DNA of 64,000 nt from Streptomyces sp. NBC_01723. GTDB taxonomy: Bacteria > Actinomycetota > Actinomycetes > Streptomycetales > Streptomycetaceae. Where the stretch lies: positions 4,080,001 to 4,144,000 of the forward strand of contig NZ_CP109171.1 of assembly GCF_036246005.1 (NCBI RefSeq), in the 5' to 3' direction. Numbering within the stretch: position 1 is the stretch's first letter; each line of letters opens with the position of its first letter. A model generated the notes under the pieces. The model saw only the letters and a list, made by a program, of their open reading frames with translations, ran no database searches and was not told the DNA's origin. Both the position numbers and the translations under genes were made by a program. Positions 1-6,905 of the stretch are shown piece after piece.

Positions 1-2
1 TC

Positions 3-638
3 ACCAAGATCCTGATCGGGATCAACGCGGCGGTGTTCATCGCCGTACAGGCGCTCCCGTCGTCCTTCCTCAGCGACATGGTGCTCATCGGACGCTGGCC
101 CCCCGCCCCCTTCGTCCCGACCGAGGGCGTCGCGGAGGGCGAGTGGTACCGCCTGGTGACCACGATGTTCACGCACGAGGAAATCTGGCACATCGGCTTC
201 AACATGATCAGCCTCTGGTTCCTCGGCGGCCCGCTGGAAGCCGCGCTGGGCAGAGCCCGCTACCTCACGCTCTACCTCGTCTCCGGCCTGGCCGGCAGCG
301 CCGTCACCTATCTGCTGGCCTCGCCCACCACGGCGACCCTCGGTGCCTCCGGCGCGGTCTTCGGCCTCTTCGGCGCCACCGCCGCGCTCGTCCGCCGCCT
401 CAACGCGGACATGCGGCCGGTCGTCATCCTGCTGGCGATCAACCTCGTCTTCACGTTCACCTGGGCCAACATCGCCTGGCAGGCACACATCGGCGGTCTC
501 GTCGCCGGCGGTGTGATCGGCTTCGCCATGCTCCACGCACCGCGCGAGCGGCGGACCCTCGTGCAGTACGGCGCCTGTGCGCTGGTCCTGCTGGTCGTCG
601 TGGGGCTGACCCTGTTGAGGAGCGCACAGCTCACCTGA
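3..638 (+). CDS. Rhomboid family intramembrane serine protease (5' end missing)
   Basis: An integral membrane protease expected to cut transmembrane segments of substrates within the lipid bilayer. The frame is open from the first bases of the window, so the true start lies upstream. Visible family features: the loop motif around HIGFNM after the first helices, the catalytic serine motif GASGAVFG, and the catalytic histidine in a later helix (QAHIGGLVAGG). About six hydrophobic helices are present and the protein ends shortly after the last one. In S. coelicolor a rhomboid gene sits next to crgA in the same way, usually beside a peptidyl-prolyl isomerase that would lie upstream of this window. 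Substrates cannot be inferred. Family assignment is secure; only the N-terminus is unknown. Confidence 0.9.
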   Translation, partial: TKILIGINAAVFIAVQALPSSFLSDMVLIGRWPPAPFVPTEGVAEGEWYRLVTTMFTHEEIWHIGFNMISLWFLGGPLEAALGRARYLTLYLVSGLAGSAVTYLLASPTTATLGASGAVFGLFGATAALVRRLNADMRPVVILLAINLVFTFTWANIAWQAHIGGLVAGGVIGFAMLHAPRERRTLVQYGACALVLLVVVGLTLLRSAQLT

Positions 639-645
639 GCATGCG

Positions 646-857
646 TTTTCCACAGTGGGTGTCGGATCTTGTGCACAGTGTGCGGGAACAGGTGTGCCCC
701 CTGTCACTGACCAGTGTTTCCGCAGGTCAGGCAGGGGGCGAACATGTTTTCGGATGCCGGTACTTCCGTCACACCGGCGTCAACACCCTAGAGGTTATCC
801 ACAGATCGTCTTTCTTTTCCCCATGTGGATAACGCCTGTGGATAACTCCGTGGATAG
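646..857. promoter_or_regulatory. Cluster of DnaA boxes between rhomboid gene and crgA
   Basis: Seen directly: perfect TTATCCACA at 795-803 (+), the same box on the other strand at 824-832 and 837-845, a weaker CTATCCACG on the minus strand at 849-857, plus one-mismatch boxes TTTTCCACA (646-654) and TTGTGCACA (669-677). Three perfect boxes lie within 51 bases, in a gap without a gene. DnaA-box clusters outside oriC that titrate DnaA are known near oriC in S. coelicolor (H69, H24, D78). Whether this equals one of them cannot be decided here. It lies just beyond the crgA stop codon, so it is not the crgA promoter. Confidence 0.8.
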
Positions 858-880
858 CCCTGGGCAGAGCTAATGCCGCG

Positions 881-1135
881 CTACTTCCACTGCGTGGAGA
901 CGCCGAAGCCGGCGGCGATGAAGCCGAAGCCCACCACGATGTTCCAGTTGCCCAGGGAGTCGATCGGCAGTGAACCGTCGGTGACGTAGAAGACGACGAT
1001 CCAGGCGAGGCCGATGACGAACATGGCCAGCATGACGGGTGCCACCCAGCCGCGGCTGGTCAGCTTGATGCTGGTCGACTGCTTGGCGGGCGGCGGCGTG
1101 TAGTCGGCCTTCTTGCGGATACGTGACTTCGGCAC
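881..1135 (-). CDS. crgA: Cell division inhibitor CrgA
   Basis: An 84-aa membrane protein that coordinates growth and septation; in S. coelicolor CrgA affects Z-ring formation and timing of sporulation septa, and in mycobacteria it binds FtsZ, FtsQ, FtsI and PBPA. The basic N-terminus ([15 protein letters not shown]) is followed by two hydrophobic helices at about residues 30-52 and 65-80, the usual CrgA layout and length. The GTG at 1133-1135 is chosen because AGGAGA lies a proper distance upstream and because the protein then starts at the conserved PKSRIRKK; upstream codons in frame do not resemble the family. It is transcribed away from the DUF881 gene, sharing a 151-bp divergent promoter region. 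Confidence 0.95.
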   Translation of the reverse strand: MPKSRIRKKADYTPPPAKQSTSIKLTSRGWVAPVMLAMFVIGLAWIVVFYVTDGSLPIDSLGNWNIVVGFGFIAAGFGVSTQWK

Positions 1136-1286
1136 GAGGGTCTCTCCTGTCGATGCGCTGCGTGGCCGCGCAGGGAACGGGGGGTCGGTCTCGGGAGCGG
1201 CGTTCGGGGGACAAGGGGACTCTGAGCGCTCCCCCGGGCGTCCGTTAGCGTAGTCCTTCCGTGGCGCCGAAGGAGATAAGGGTACG

Positions 1287-2066
1287 TTGAGCAATTCTGC
1301 CGACTCCCCCGGGACGGGATCCAGCCCTGCCCGCCGGCGCCGTTTCCGGCCCGTGCGCGTTCTCACGGCAGCCGTCTTCGCTCTCGCGGGACTCATTTTC
1401 TTCACCAGCTTCAACACCGCGAAGGGCACCAATATCCGGACGGACGCCTCTTTGCTCAAGTTGTCCGACCTCATCCACGAGCGCAGCCAGGAGAACGGGC
1501 AGCAGGAGGAGGCGAACGCCGGCCTGCGGCACGACATCGAGTCGCTCGCCGAGCGCGACGACGGACGGTCGAAGTCGGAGGACGACGAGCTCGCCGCGCT
1601 GGAGGAGGAGGCGGGCACGCAGAAGCTGACCGGCGAGGCGATCTCCGTCACACTCGACGACGCGCCGCCGGACGCCACCGCCAAGCTCCCGGGCTACCCC
1701 GAGCCGCAGCCCGACTACCTGGTGATCCACCAGCAGGACCTCCAGGCCGTGGTGAACGCGCTGTGGCAGGGCGGGGCCAAGGGGATCAAGGTCATGGACC
1801 AGCGGCTGATCTCCACCAGCGCGGTCCGCTGCGTGGGCAACACCCTGATCCTGCAGGGCCGCGTCTACTCACCGCCGTACAAGATCCAGGCGGTCGGTGA
1901 TCCGGAGCGGCTCAAGGAGACGCTGGCGGCGTCGCCGGCGATCCAGAACTACATGGTGTACGTCAACGTCTACGGACTCGGCTGGAAGGTCGAGGAGGAC
2001 GGGAGGGCGACGCTGCCCGGCTACTCGGGCACGGCGGACCTGCACTATGCCCGGCCTGTGGAGTGA
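1287..2066 (+). CDS. DUF881 family membrane-anchored protein
   Basis: A 259-aa protein of the DUF881 family, often found beside division and cell-wall genes in actinobacteria and Firmicutes; its biochemical role is unknown. One transmembrane segment at about residues 18-36 follows a short basic N-terminus. Next is a region rich in Glu, Gln and Arg (about 50-110) likely to form a coiled coil, and then the DUF881 domain up to the end. The start is TTG at 1287, supported by AAGGAG at 1270-1275 eleven bases upstream; no ATG or GTG gives a better fit. First gene of an operon reaching through the two sortases. Confidence 0.85.
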   Translation: MSNSADSPGTGSSPARRRRFRPVRVLTAAVFALAGLIFFTSFNTAKGTNIRTDASLLKLSDLIHERSQENGQQEEANAGLRHDIESLAERDDGRSKSEDDELAALEEEAGTQKLTGEAISVTLDDAPPDATAKLPGYPEPQPDYLVIHQQDLQAVVNALWQGGAKGIKVMDQRLISTSAVRCVGNTLILQGRVYSPPYKIQAVGDPERLKETLAASPAIQNYMVYVNVYGLGWKVEEDGRATLPGYSGTADLHYARPVE

Positions 2067-2147
2067 GGCCGTTCCGGAGGGCCCCGCGCCGCTAGTCTGG
2101 TGCGGTGCGGCGTGAGCCTGGCGCCGCGGTGCGACGGAAGGGACGGC

Positions 2148-2309
2148 ATGTACGGCTGGATCTGGCGGCATCTGCCGGGGAACGCGTGGGTGAGGGCTCT
2201 GCTCTCGCTCGTGCTGGTCGTGGCCGTGGTCTACGTCCTCTTCCAGTACGTCTTCCCGTGGGCCGAACCGCTGCTTCCCTTCAACGATGTGACGGTGGAC
2301 AACCAGTGA
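2148..2309 (+). CDS. Small single-pass membrane protein
   Basis: A 53-aa protein with one strong hydrophobic helix (about residues 12-34) flanked by Arg/Trp residues on the N-terminal side and an acidic tail ending in VTVDNQ. The ATG at 2148 has GGAAGGG upstream, and the gene ends in a TGA that overlaps the GTG of the next gene, so translation is probably coupled. A small membrane protein occurs at the same place in S. coelicolor as I remember. No function is known; the location among crgA, DUF881 and sortase genes suggests a cell-envelope role, which is inference. Confidence 0.75.
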   Translation: MYGWIWRHLPGNAWVRALLSLVLVVAVVYVLFQYVFPWAEPLLPFNDVTVDNQ

Positions 2310-2944
2310 GCGCGCGCATCCTCGTCGTCGACAACTACGACAGCTTCGTCTTCAACCTGGTCCAGTACCTGTACCAGCTGGGCGCCGAGTGCGAGGTGCT
2401 GCGCAACGACGAGGTGTCGACGGCGCACGCCCAGGACGGTTTCGACGGCGTGCTGCTCTCTCCCGGGCCGGGGGCGCCGGAGCAGGCGGGCGTCTGCGTC
2501 GACATGGTCCGGCACTGTGCCGCCACGGGTGTCCCGGTCTTCGGCGTCTGCCTCGGCATGCAGTCGATGCAGGTGGCGTACGGCGGTGTGGTGGACCGGG
2601 CGCCGGAGCTGCTGCACGGCAAGACCTCGCCGGTCGAGCACACGGGCACGGGCGTCTTCGCGGGTCTGCCCTCCCCCTTCATCGCCACGCGGTACCACTC
2701 GCTGGCGGCGGAGCCGGGCACGGTGCCGGCCGAGCTGGAGGTGACGGCCCGCACCCACGACGGCATCGTGATGGGCCTGCGCCATCGTGAACTGCCCGTC
2801 GAGGGCGTGCAGTTTCACCCGGAGTCGGTGCTGACCGAGCACGGGCACCGGATGCTGGCCAACTGGCTGGTGGAGTGCGGCGACCAGGACGCGGTGGCGA
2901 GGTCGGCGGGGCTCGCCCCGGTGGTGGGCAGGGCCACGGCGTGA
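2306..2944 (+). CDS. pabA: Aminodeoxychorismate/anthranilate synthase glutamine amidotransferase subunit
   Basis: A 212-aa class I glutamine amidotransferase that releases ammonia from glutamine for the chorismate-using partner subunit (PabB for 4-aminobenzoate and folate, or TrpE for tryptophan). Nucleophile Cys82 is in GVCLGMQ, and the His171/Glu173 pair is in HPES. The N-terminus ILVVDNYDSF is typical. The GTG at 2306 overlaps the previous stop by GTGA. No partner subunit is in the window, so PabA versus TrpG rests on position: the gene at this location next to the sortases is usually annotated pabA. The C-terminal extension after about residue 195 is unremarkable. Confidence 0.85.
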   Translation: MSARILVVDNYDSFVFNLVQYLYQLGAECEVLRNDEVSTAHAQDGFDGVLLSPGPGAPEQAGVCVDMVRHCAATGVPVFGVCLGMQSMQVAYGGVVDRAPELLHGKTSPVEHTGTGVFAGLPSPFIATRYHSLAAEPGTVPAELEVTARTHDGIVMGLRHRELPVEGVQFHPESVLTEHGHRMLANWLVECGDQDAVARSAGLAPVVGRATA

Positions 2945-4002
2945 CCGCCCTGCGCCCCGAGCGCGAATCCGGCACGGCCGGTGACCAGGGATCCTCGTAC
3001 GGACGGCCGTACGGGGATTCCGGTGCGTTCGGGGGCGGATGGCAGGAGGACTTCACCTCGGCGGGTCCCACCGGCCCCACCGGCCCCACCGGCCCTACTG
3101 GTCCGGTCGACGACGAGACGGTGGCGCTGCGGATCCCCGAGCCGCCGCCGGAGCGGACGGTGGAGACCGCGACCCCGACAGGCGGCCGGGCGGCCCGCAG
3201 GAAGGCCGCGAAACGGCGTCACGGGCGCCGTGGAGCGCCGCGCGGGGCGTCGGCGGACTCCGAGTCGGCCGAGGAGGCGACAGCGCCGCTGTCGCGCGTG
3301 GAGGCCCGCCGTCAGGCCCGGGCCCGCAAGCCCGGCGCCGCGGTGATCGCGAGCCGGGCGATCGGTGAGGTCTTCATCACCACCGGCGTGCTGATGCTGC
3401 TCTTCGTCACCTACCAGCTGTGGTGGACGAACGTGCGGGCGCACGCGCAGGCGGACAAGGCGGCCAGCAACCTCCAGGACGACTGGGCGAGCGGCAAGCG
3501 CAACCCGGGGACCTTCGAGCCGGGTCAGGGCTTCGCGCTGCTGCACATCCCCGATCTGGACGTCGTGGTGCCGATCGCGGAGGGCATCAACAGCAAGAAG
3601 GTGCTGGACCGCGGGATGGTCGGGCACTACGGGGAGGACGCGCTGAAGACGGCGATGCCGGACGCGAAGACGGGCAACTTCGGCCTGGCGGGGCACCGCA
3701 ACACGCACGGCGAGCCGTTCCGGTACATCAACAAGCTCAAGCCGGGTGATCCGATCGTCGTGGAGACGCAGGACAAGTACTTCGTCTACAAGATGGCGTC
3801 GATCCTGCCGGTGACGTCGCCGAGCAACGTCAGCGTGCTGGACCCGGTCCCGAAGCAGTCGGGGTTCAAGGAGCCCGGCCGCTACATCACCCTGACGACC
3901 TGCACGCCGGAGTTCACCAGCAAGTACCGCATGATCGTGTGGGGCAAGATGGTCGAGGAACGGCCGCGCAGCAAGGGCAAGCCGGATGCGCTCGTCAGTT
4001 AA
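2941..4002 (+). CDS. srtE: Class E sortase with long N-terminal region
   Basis: A 353-aa membrane-anchored transpeptidase. Class E sortases of Streptomyces recognise LAXTG-type signals and attach long chaplins and other proteins to the wall; S. coelicolor has two adjacent genes (srtE1, srtE2) at this place. The cytoplasmic N-terminus carries a Gly-Pro-Thr repeat (about residues 42-55) and a very basic stretch (81-132), then one transmembrane helix at 141-161. The sortase barrel shows catalytic His252 (AGHRN), Cys321 in TLTTC and Arg330. The GTG at 2941 overlaps the pabA stop (GTGA). The repeat is encoded by near-identical 9-nt units around 3066-3100, prone to length change. Confidence 0.92.
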   Translation: MTALRPERESGTAGDQGSSYGRPYGDSGAFGGGWQEDFTSAGPTGPTGPTGPTGPVDDETVALRIPEPPPERTVETATPTGGRAARRKAAKRRHGRRGAPRGASADSESAEEATAPLSRVEARRQARARKPGAAVIASRAIGEVFITTGVLMLLFVTYQLWWTNVRAHAQADKAASNLQDDWASGKRNPGTFEPGQGFALLHIPDLDVVVPIAEGINSKKVLDRGMVGHYGEDALKTAMPDAKTGNFGLAGHRNTHGEPFRYINKLKPGDPIVVETQDKYFVYKMASILPVTSPSNVSVLDPVPKQSGFKEPGRYITLTTCTPEFTSKYRMIVWGKMVEERPRSKGKPDALVS

Positions 4003-4015
4003 GGGCGGATGACCA

Positions 4016-4777
4016 GTGGCAGCGACCACCGACACGGAGCACGACTCGGAGCAGCGGGAGCGGGCCGCCGCGCGCGGGCGCGGGCGGGGTCCCGGGCGGA
4101 TCGTCGCGCGCGCGGTGAGCGTCTTCGGTGAACTCCTCATCACCGCGGGCCTGGTGCTGGGCCTGTTCGTCGTCTACTCCCTTTGGTGGACGAACGTGGT
4201 CGCCGACCGCGCGGCGGACAAGCAGGCCGACAAGGTGCGGGACAACTGGGCCGAGGACCGGGTCGGTCCGGACGGTCCCGGGGCGCTGGACACCAGGGCG
4301 GGGATCGGCTTCCTGCACGTCCCGGCCATGGGCAAGGGCGACATCCTGGTGGAGAAGGGCACGTCGATGAAGATCCTCAACGACGGCGTGGCCGGCTACT
4401 ACACGGACCCGGTGAAGGCGACGCTGCCCACCTCGGGCAAGGAGGGCAACTTCTCGCTCGCGGCCCACCGCGACGGGCACGGGGCGAAGTTCCACAAGAT
4501 CGACAAGATCGGCGAGGGCGACCCGATCGTCTTCGAGACGAAGGACACCTGGTACGTCTACAAGACCTACGCCGTCCTTCGGGAGACCTCGAAGTTCAAC
4601 GTCGAGGTCCTCGAGGCGGTCCCCCAGGAGTCCGGCAAGAAGAAGCCCGGCCACTACATCACCCTGACGACCTGCACCCCGGTGTACACGAGCAAGTACC
4701 GGTACGTGGTCTGGGGCGAGCTGGTCCGCACGGAGAAGGTGGACGGAGAGCGGACGCCGCCGGAGGAACTGCGCTGA
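4016..4777 (+). CDS. srtE: Class E sortase, short paralogue
   Basis: A 253-aa second class E sortase lying 13 bp after the first, with a short basic N-terminus (residues 1-33), one transmembrane helix (about 37-57) and the sortase domain. Catalytic residues are His151 (AAHRDGHG), Cys220 in TLTTC and Arg229. It is clearly a duplicate of the upstream gene: YSLWWTNV after the membrane helix and YITLTTCTP recur in both. In S. coelicolor the two act with partial redundancy in aerial development. The GTG at 4016 is preceded by AAGGGCGG; an ATG at 4008 is out of frame. A strong terminator follows. Confidence 0.92.
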   Translation: MAATTDTEHDSEQRERAAARGRGRGPGRIVARAVSVFGELLITAGLVLGLFVVYSLWWTNVVADRAADKQADKVRDNWAEDRVGPDGPGALDTRAGIGFLHVPAMGKGDILVEKGTSMKILNDGVAGYYTDPVKATLPTSGKEGNFSLAAHRDGHGAKFHKIDKIGEGDPIVFETKDTWYVYKTYAVLRETSKFNVEVLEAVPQESGKKKPGHYITLTTCTPVYTSKYRYVVWGELVRTEKVDGERTPPEELR

Positions 4778-4815
4778 CCGGCCTCCTCGCGGGAGGTCAG
4801 TCCTCTAACATGACG

Positions 4816-4856
4816 GAGGCCCGAAGCCGCAACTTCTCTTTGCGGCTTCGGGCCTC
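4816..4856. terminator. Hairpin terminator between sortase operon and nuclease gene
   Basis: A perfect 17-bp inverted repeat (4816-4832 and 4840-4856) with a 7-nt loop, placed between two convergent genes. It can serve both strands; a short T-containing tract follows on the plus strand. Confidence 0.85.
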
Positions 4857-4868
4857 TTGCCGTGCGGC

Positions 4869-5909
4869 CTACCGGAGCGCCTTGAGCAGCACTCCGGCGC
4901 TCCAGGCTTCCAGCTCCTCGCGGTTCACGGTGGTGACTCCGCTGAGTTTGGCGATCGCCTCCGATTCGTGGCTGAAGTTGGAGGTGGCGACGAACAGGGC
5001 GACGTCCACGGGGTCGATGGCGCGTGCCGCGCCCGCGAACTTCTGCATGTCCGCGCTGGGTACGGTCCAGCGGCCGGACCTGTTCTTGCACTGGACGGCG
5101 ACGGTGCGTCCGTCGGCGGTGCGGCCGGTGATGTCGATACCGCGGTCGGTGCGGGCCTGCCGTACGACGACGTCGACGCAGCCGTCCCGGCGCAGCAGGT
5201 CGGCTACGTGGTGCTCGAACGCCCGCCAGGTCATCGCGTTGAGTTTCGCCCTGACGTCGTCGGCGGGGCTGTCTCCTTCCAGGGTCGCGAGGCGTTTGTG
5301 GTGCCAGCACAGCTTGCGCTCGACGTTCTCGATGTCCCCGCGGAGTTCGATGAGCTCGCGGCGGTGTTCGCCGGACGTGGCGATGAGGGCGTTGAACATC
5401 GGTACGACGGTCCGGCCGAGGATGTGGGTGATGCGCTGGTCGATGCGGGCGTCTTGGGTGCTGGTGTCGGTCGGGGCCGGGTTGTCCACAGGCTGTGTGC
5501 GTGCCAGGTACTCCATGTCCAGAAGGTAGACACGCACCTGACGTGCGACTTCGCTGTCGCGGAGCAGCATGGCGATGTTGAGGACGGCACGGCGGGAGTA
5601 GATGGTGAGGTTCCGGCGCGCCTGTGGATAACTGGCCAGCGAGAGTGACATGTTGTCACTCTCGAATTCCCGCAGTTCAGCGCCTCGGAGCACGGTCATT
5701 CCGTTGGCTCCGAGTTCCTCACGGTTGCGCTTGGTCAGCTGGCGGATGGCTTCGGCGGTGACTTGGAAGTACGCCGCCACCATCGCCGTAGTCACGTGCA
5801 GGCCGTCCGGCAGCAGGGACAGTGCCTTCACTCGGTCGAGTACGTCCGTGCGTTCGAGGACGCCGCTGCGTAGGGTCCGCGATTCCAGTAGAGCCGTCTC
5901 GTTGATCAC
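4869..5909 (-). CDS. Mrr-like restriction endonuclease with phage-type N-terminal domain
   Basis: A 346-aa protein. The C-terminal third (about 225-346) is a Mrr-type PD-(D/E)XK nuclease domain: Asp259 in RGIDI and the Q-C-K of VQCK (273-275) are the active-site residues, with the usual FEHHVADLL helix before them. The N-terminal part (about 30-140) looks like phage Rha/antirepressor-type DNA-binding proteins (RAVLNIAMLLRDSEVARQV). A predicted helical linker (185-215) joins them. It may cut modified or foreign DNA like type IV enzymes. The GTG at 5909 has GGGAAGG upstream. The coding DNA is less G+C-rich than neighbouring genes, and no methylase lies beside it, which fits a solitary, acquired defence gene. 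Two DnaA boxes lie inside the gene. Confidence 0.75.
   Translation of the reverse strand: MINETALLESRTLRSGVLERTDVLDRVKALSLLPDGLHVTTAMVAAYFQVTAEAIRQLTKRNREELGANGMTVLRGAELREFESDNMSLSLASYPQARRNLTIYSRRAVLNIAMLLRDSEVARQVRVYLLDMEYLARTQPVDNPAPTDTSTQDARIDQRITHILGRTVVPMFNALIATSGEHRRELIELRGDIENVERKLCWHHKRLATLEGDSPADDVRAKLNAMTWRAFEHHVADLLRRDGCVDVVVRQARTDRGIDITGRTADGRTVAVQCKNRSGRWTVPSADMQKFAGAARAIDPVDVALFVATSNFSHESEAIAKLSGVTTVNREELEAWSAGVLLKALR
5482..5490 (+). other. Isolated DnaA box
   Basis: TTGTCCACA, the Streptomyces consensus DnaA box, inside the Mrr-like gene. A second perfect box, TTATCCACA on the minus strand, is at 5623-5631. Occurrence by chance is possible, since coding constraint (Val-Asp-Asn and Ser-Tyr-Pro) also explains the bases. 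Confidence 0.45.
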
Positions 5910-6411
5910 TGCCCGGCCTTCCCTGTTGGGATGATGTGGTCAACCGGACTTAACGAGTTGTGACATATGAAGACACGTTCGATGCAGTCGCTCGCCCGGC
6001 AGAACTGCGCGGGTTCACTTCTCAGCAGGTCAGGGCGTTCTTCGGGGGTCGAGGTCGACGGCCCTCGCCCTTTGTCATGTCCCGCCGGTCGGATAAAGTG
6101 CTCTCCGGGCTGACCACCTGGGGGGAAGTGTTGTCCATGTATTCCGTGCCGTTTCGCGCCCGTCTTACGAGGGCCTTGCCGGAGCCGTGCCGCTGACGCG
6201 TCACGCCCCAACTCCCCGCGAACGCTGTTCCGGTGGAACACGTGTCGACCGCTCACGGCCGGTCTTCTCCGGGACTTCCTGTCCAGTGACCCACCGGCGG
6301 CCAGTCGCGCCGGTCCCCGTCCAGCCCTGTTGAAGCAGCCGCTCCGGTTTGCCGGAGCCGCTTCGCCATGCCCGAACCATGCTCGAAAACGATGTCAAGA
6401 GGAACTCCCGC
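5910..6411. other. Intergenic region with lower G+C, no convincing gene
   Basis: About 500 bases between the divergent Mrr-like and SapA-like genes. G+C is clearly lower than elsewhere in part of it (33 of 60 bases in 5941-6000). Short open frames on both strands lack ribosome binding sites and recognisable proteins. It should hold the promoters of both neighbours. A hairpin-like GC-rich segment lies at about 6333-6363 before the SapA-like gene. Confidence 0.5.
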
Positions 6412-6846
6412 ATGAACAAGAAGTCCGTGGTCGCCGGCGTCTTCGCCCTCGCCGCCGCCCTCCTGCCGCTCAGCGCGGCGCCCGCCCAGGCCGCGTCCAA
6501 CCCCTGCGGCGGGCCGTACCAGACCATCGCCTACGTCGACGGCCGGCTCCCGGGCGACAGCGGCAACGACGACGGTGACATGGTCGCGTACGCCGGCGGC
6601 ACCGGCTACCTGTGCGTCGTCTTCTACAACGGCACGCCCGGCGGGGCGAACGAGATGTACTTCAACGTCTGTCCCGGCAAGACCGGCGGGTCCGGGTGCG
6701 GCACCGACCACGGCAACTACGCCACCTACGCGGGCCCGATCCGCATCACCGACACCGGGTGCTTCACCGCCGCGTACATGCTGCGGAACGAGAAGGACAC
6801 CACCTGGCTCATCAACGGCAAGCGCAGCTACGGCCCGCGCTGCTGA
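6412..6846 (+). CDS. Secreted SapA-like (spore-associated protein family) small protein
   Basis: A 144-aa exported protein. Residues 1-30 form a signal peptide (MNKKSVVAGVF, hydrophobic core, cleavage after APAQA-A). The mature part, about 115 aa, has six cysteines, suggesting disulfides. The pattern SNPCGGPYQ near its start, YLCVVFYN, and NYATYAGPIRI with a following Cys recalls spore-associated protein A of Streptomyces, a small protein found on spores; this is recognition by eye and the function of that family is unknown. AGAGGA precedes the ATG at 6412. Sixty bases separate it from the large glycosidase-like gene, so co-transcription is possible. Confidence 0.7.
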   Translation: MNKKSVVAGVFALAAALLPLSAAPAQAASNPCGGPYQTIAYVDGRLPGDSGNDDGDMVAYAGGTGYLCVVFYNGTPGGANEMYFNVCPGKTGGSGCGTDHGNYATYAGPIRITDTGCFTAAYMLRNEKDTTWLINGKRSYGPRC

Positions 6847-6905
6847 TCCGCCCCCGGACCACCCGCACGTCCCAGCTCCTCCCCGTCCCGCAGAGAGGAT
6901 CCCGC

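Noticed and set aside
5960..6204. Short open frames of 40-80 codons on both strands between the Mrr-like and SapA-like genes
   Set aside because: No ribosome binding sites, no signal peptide or known motif; left as intergenic.
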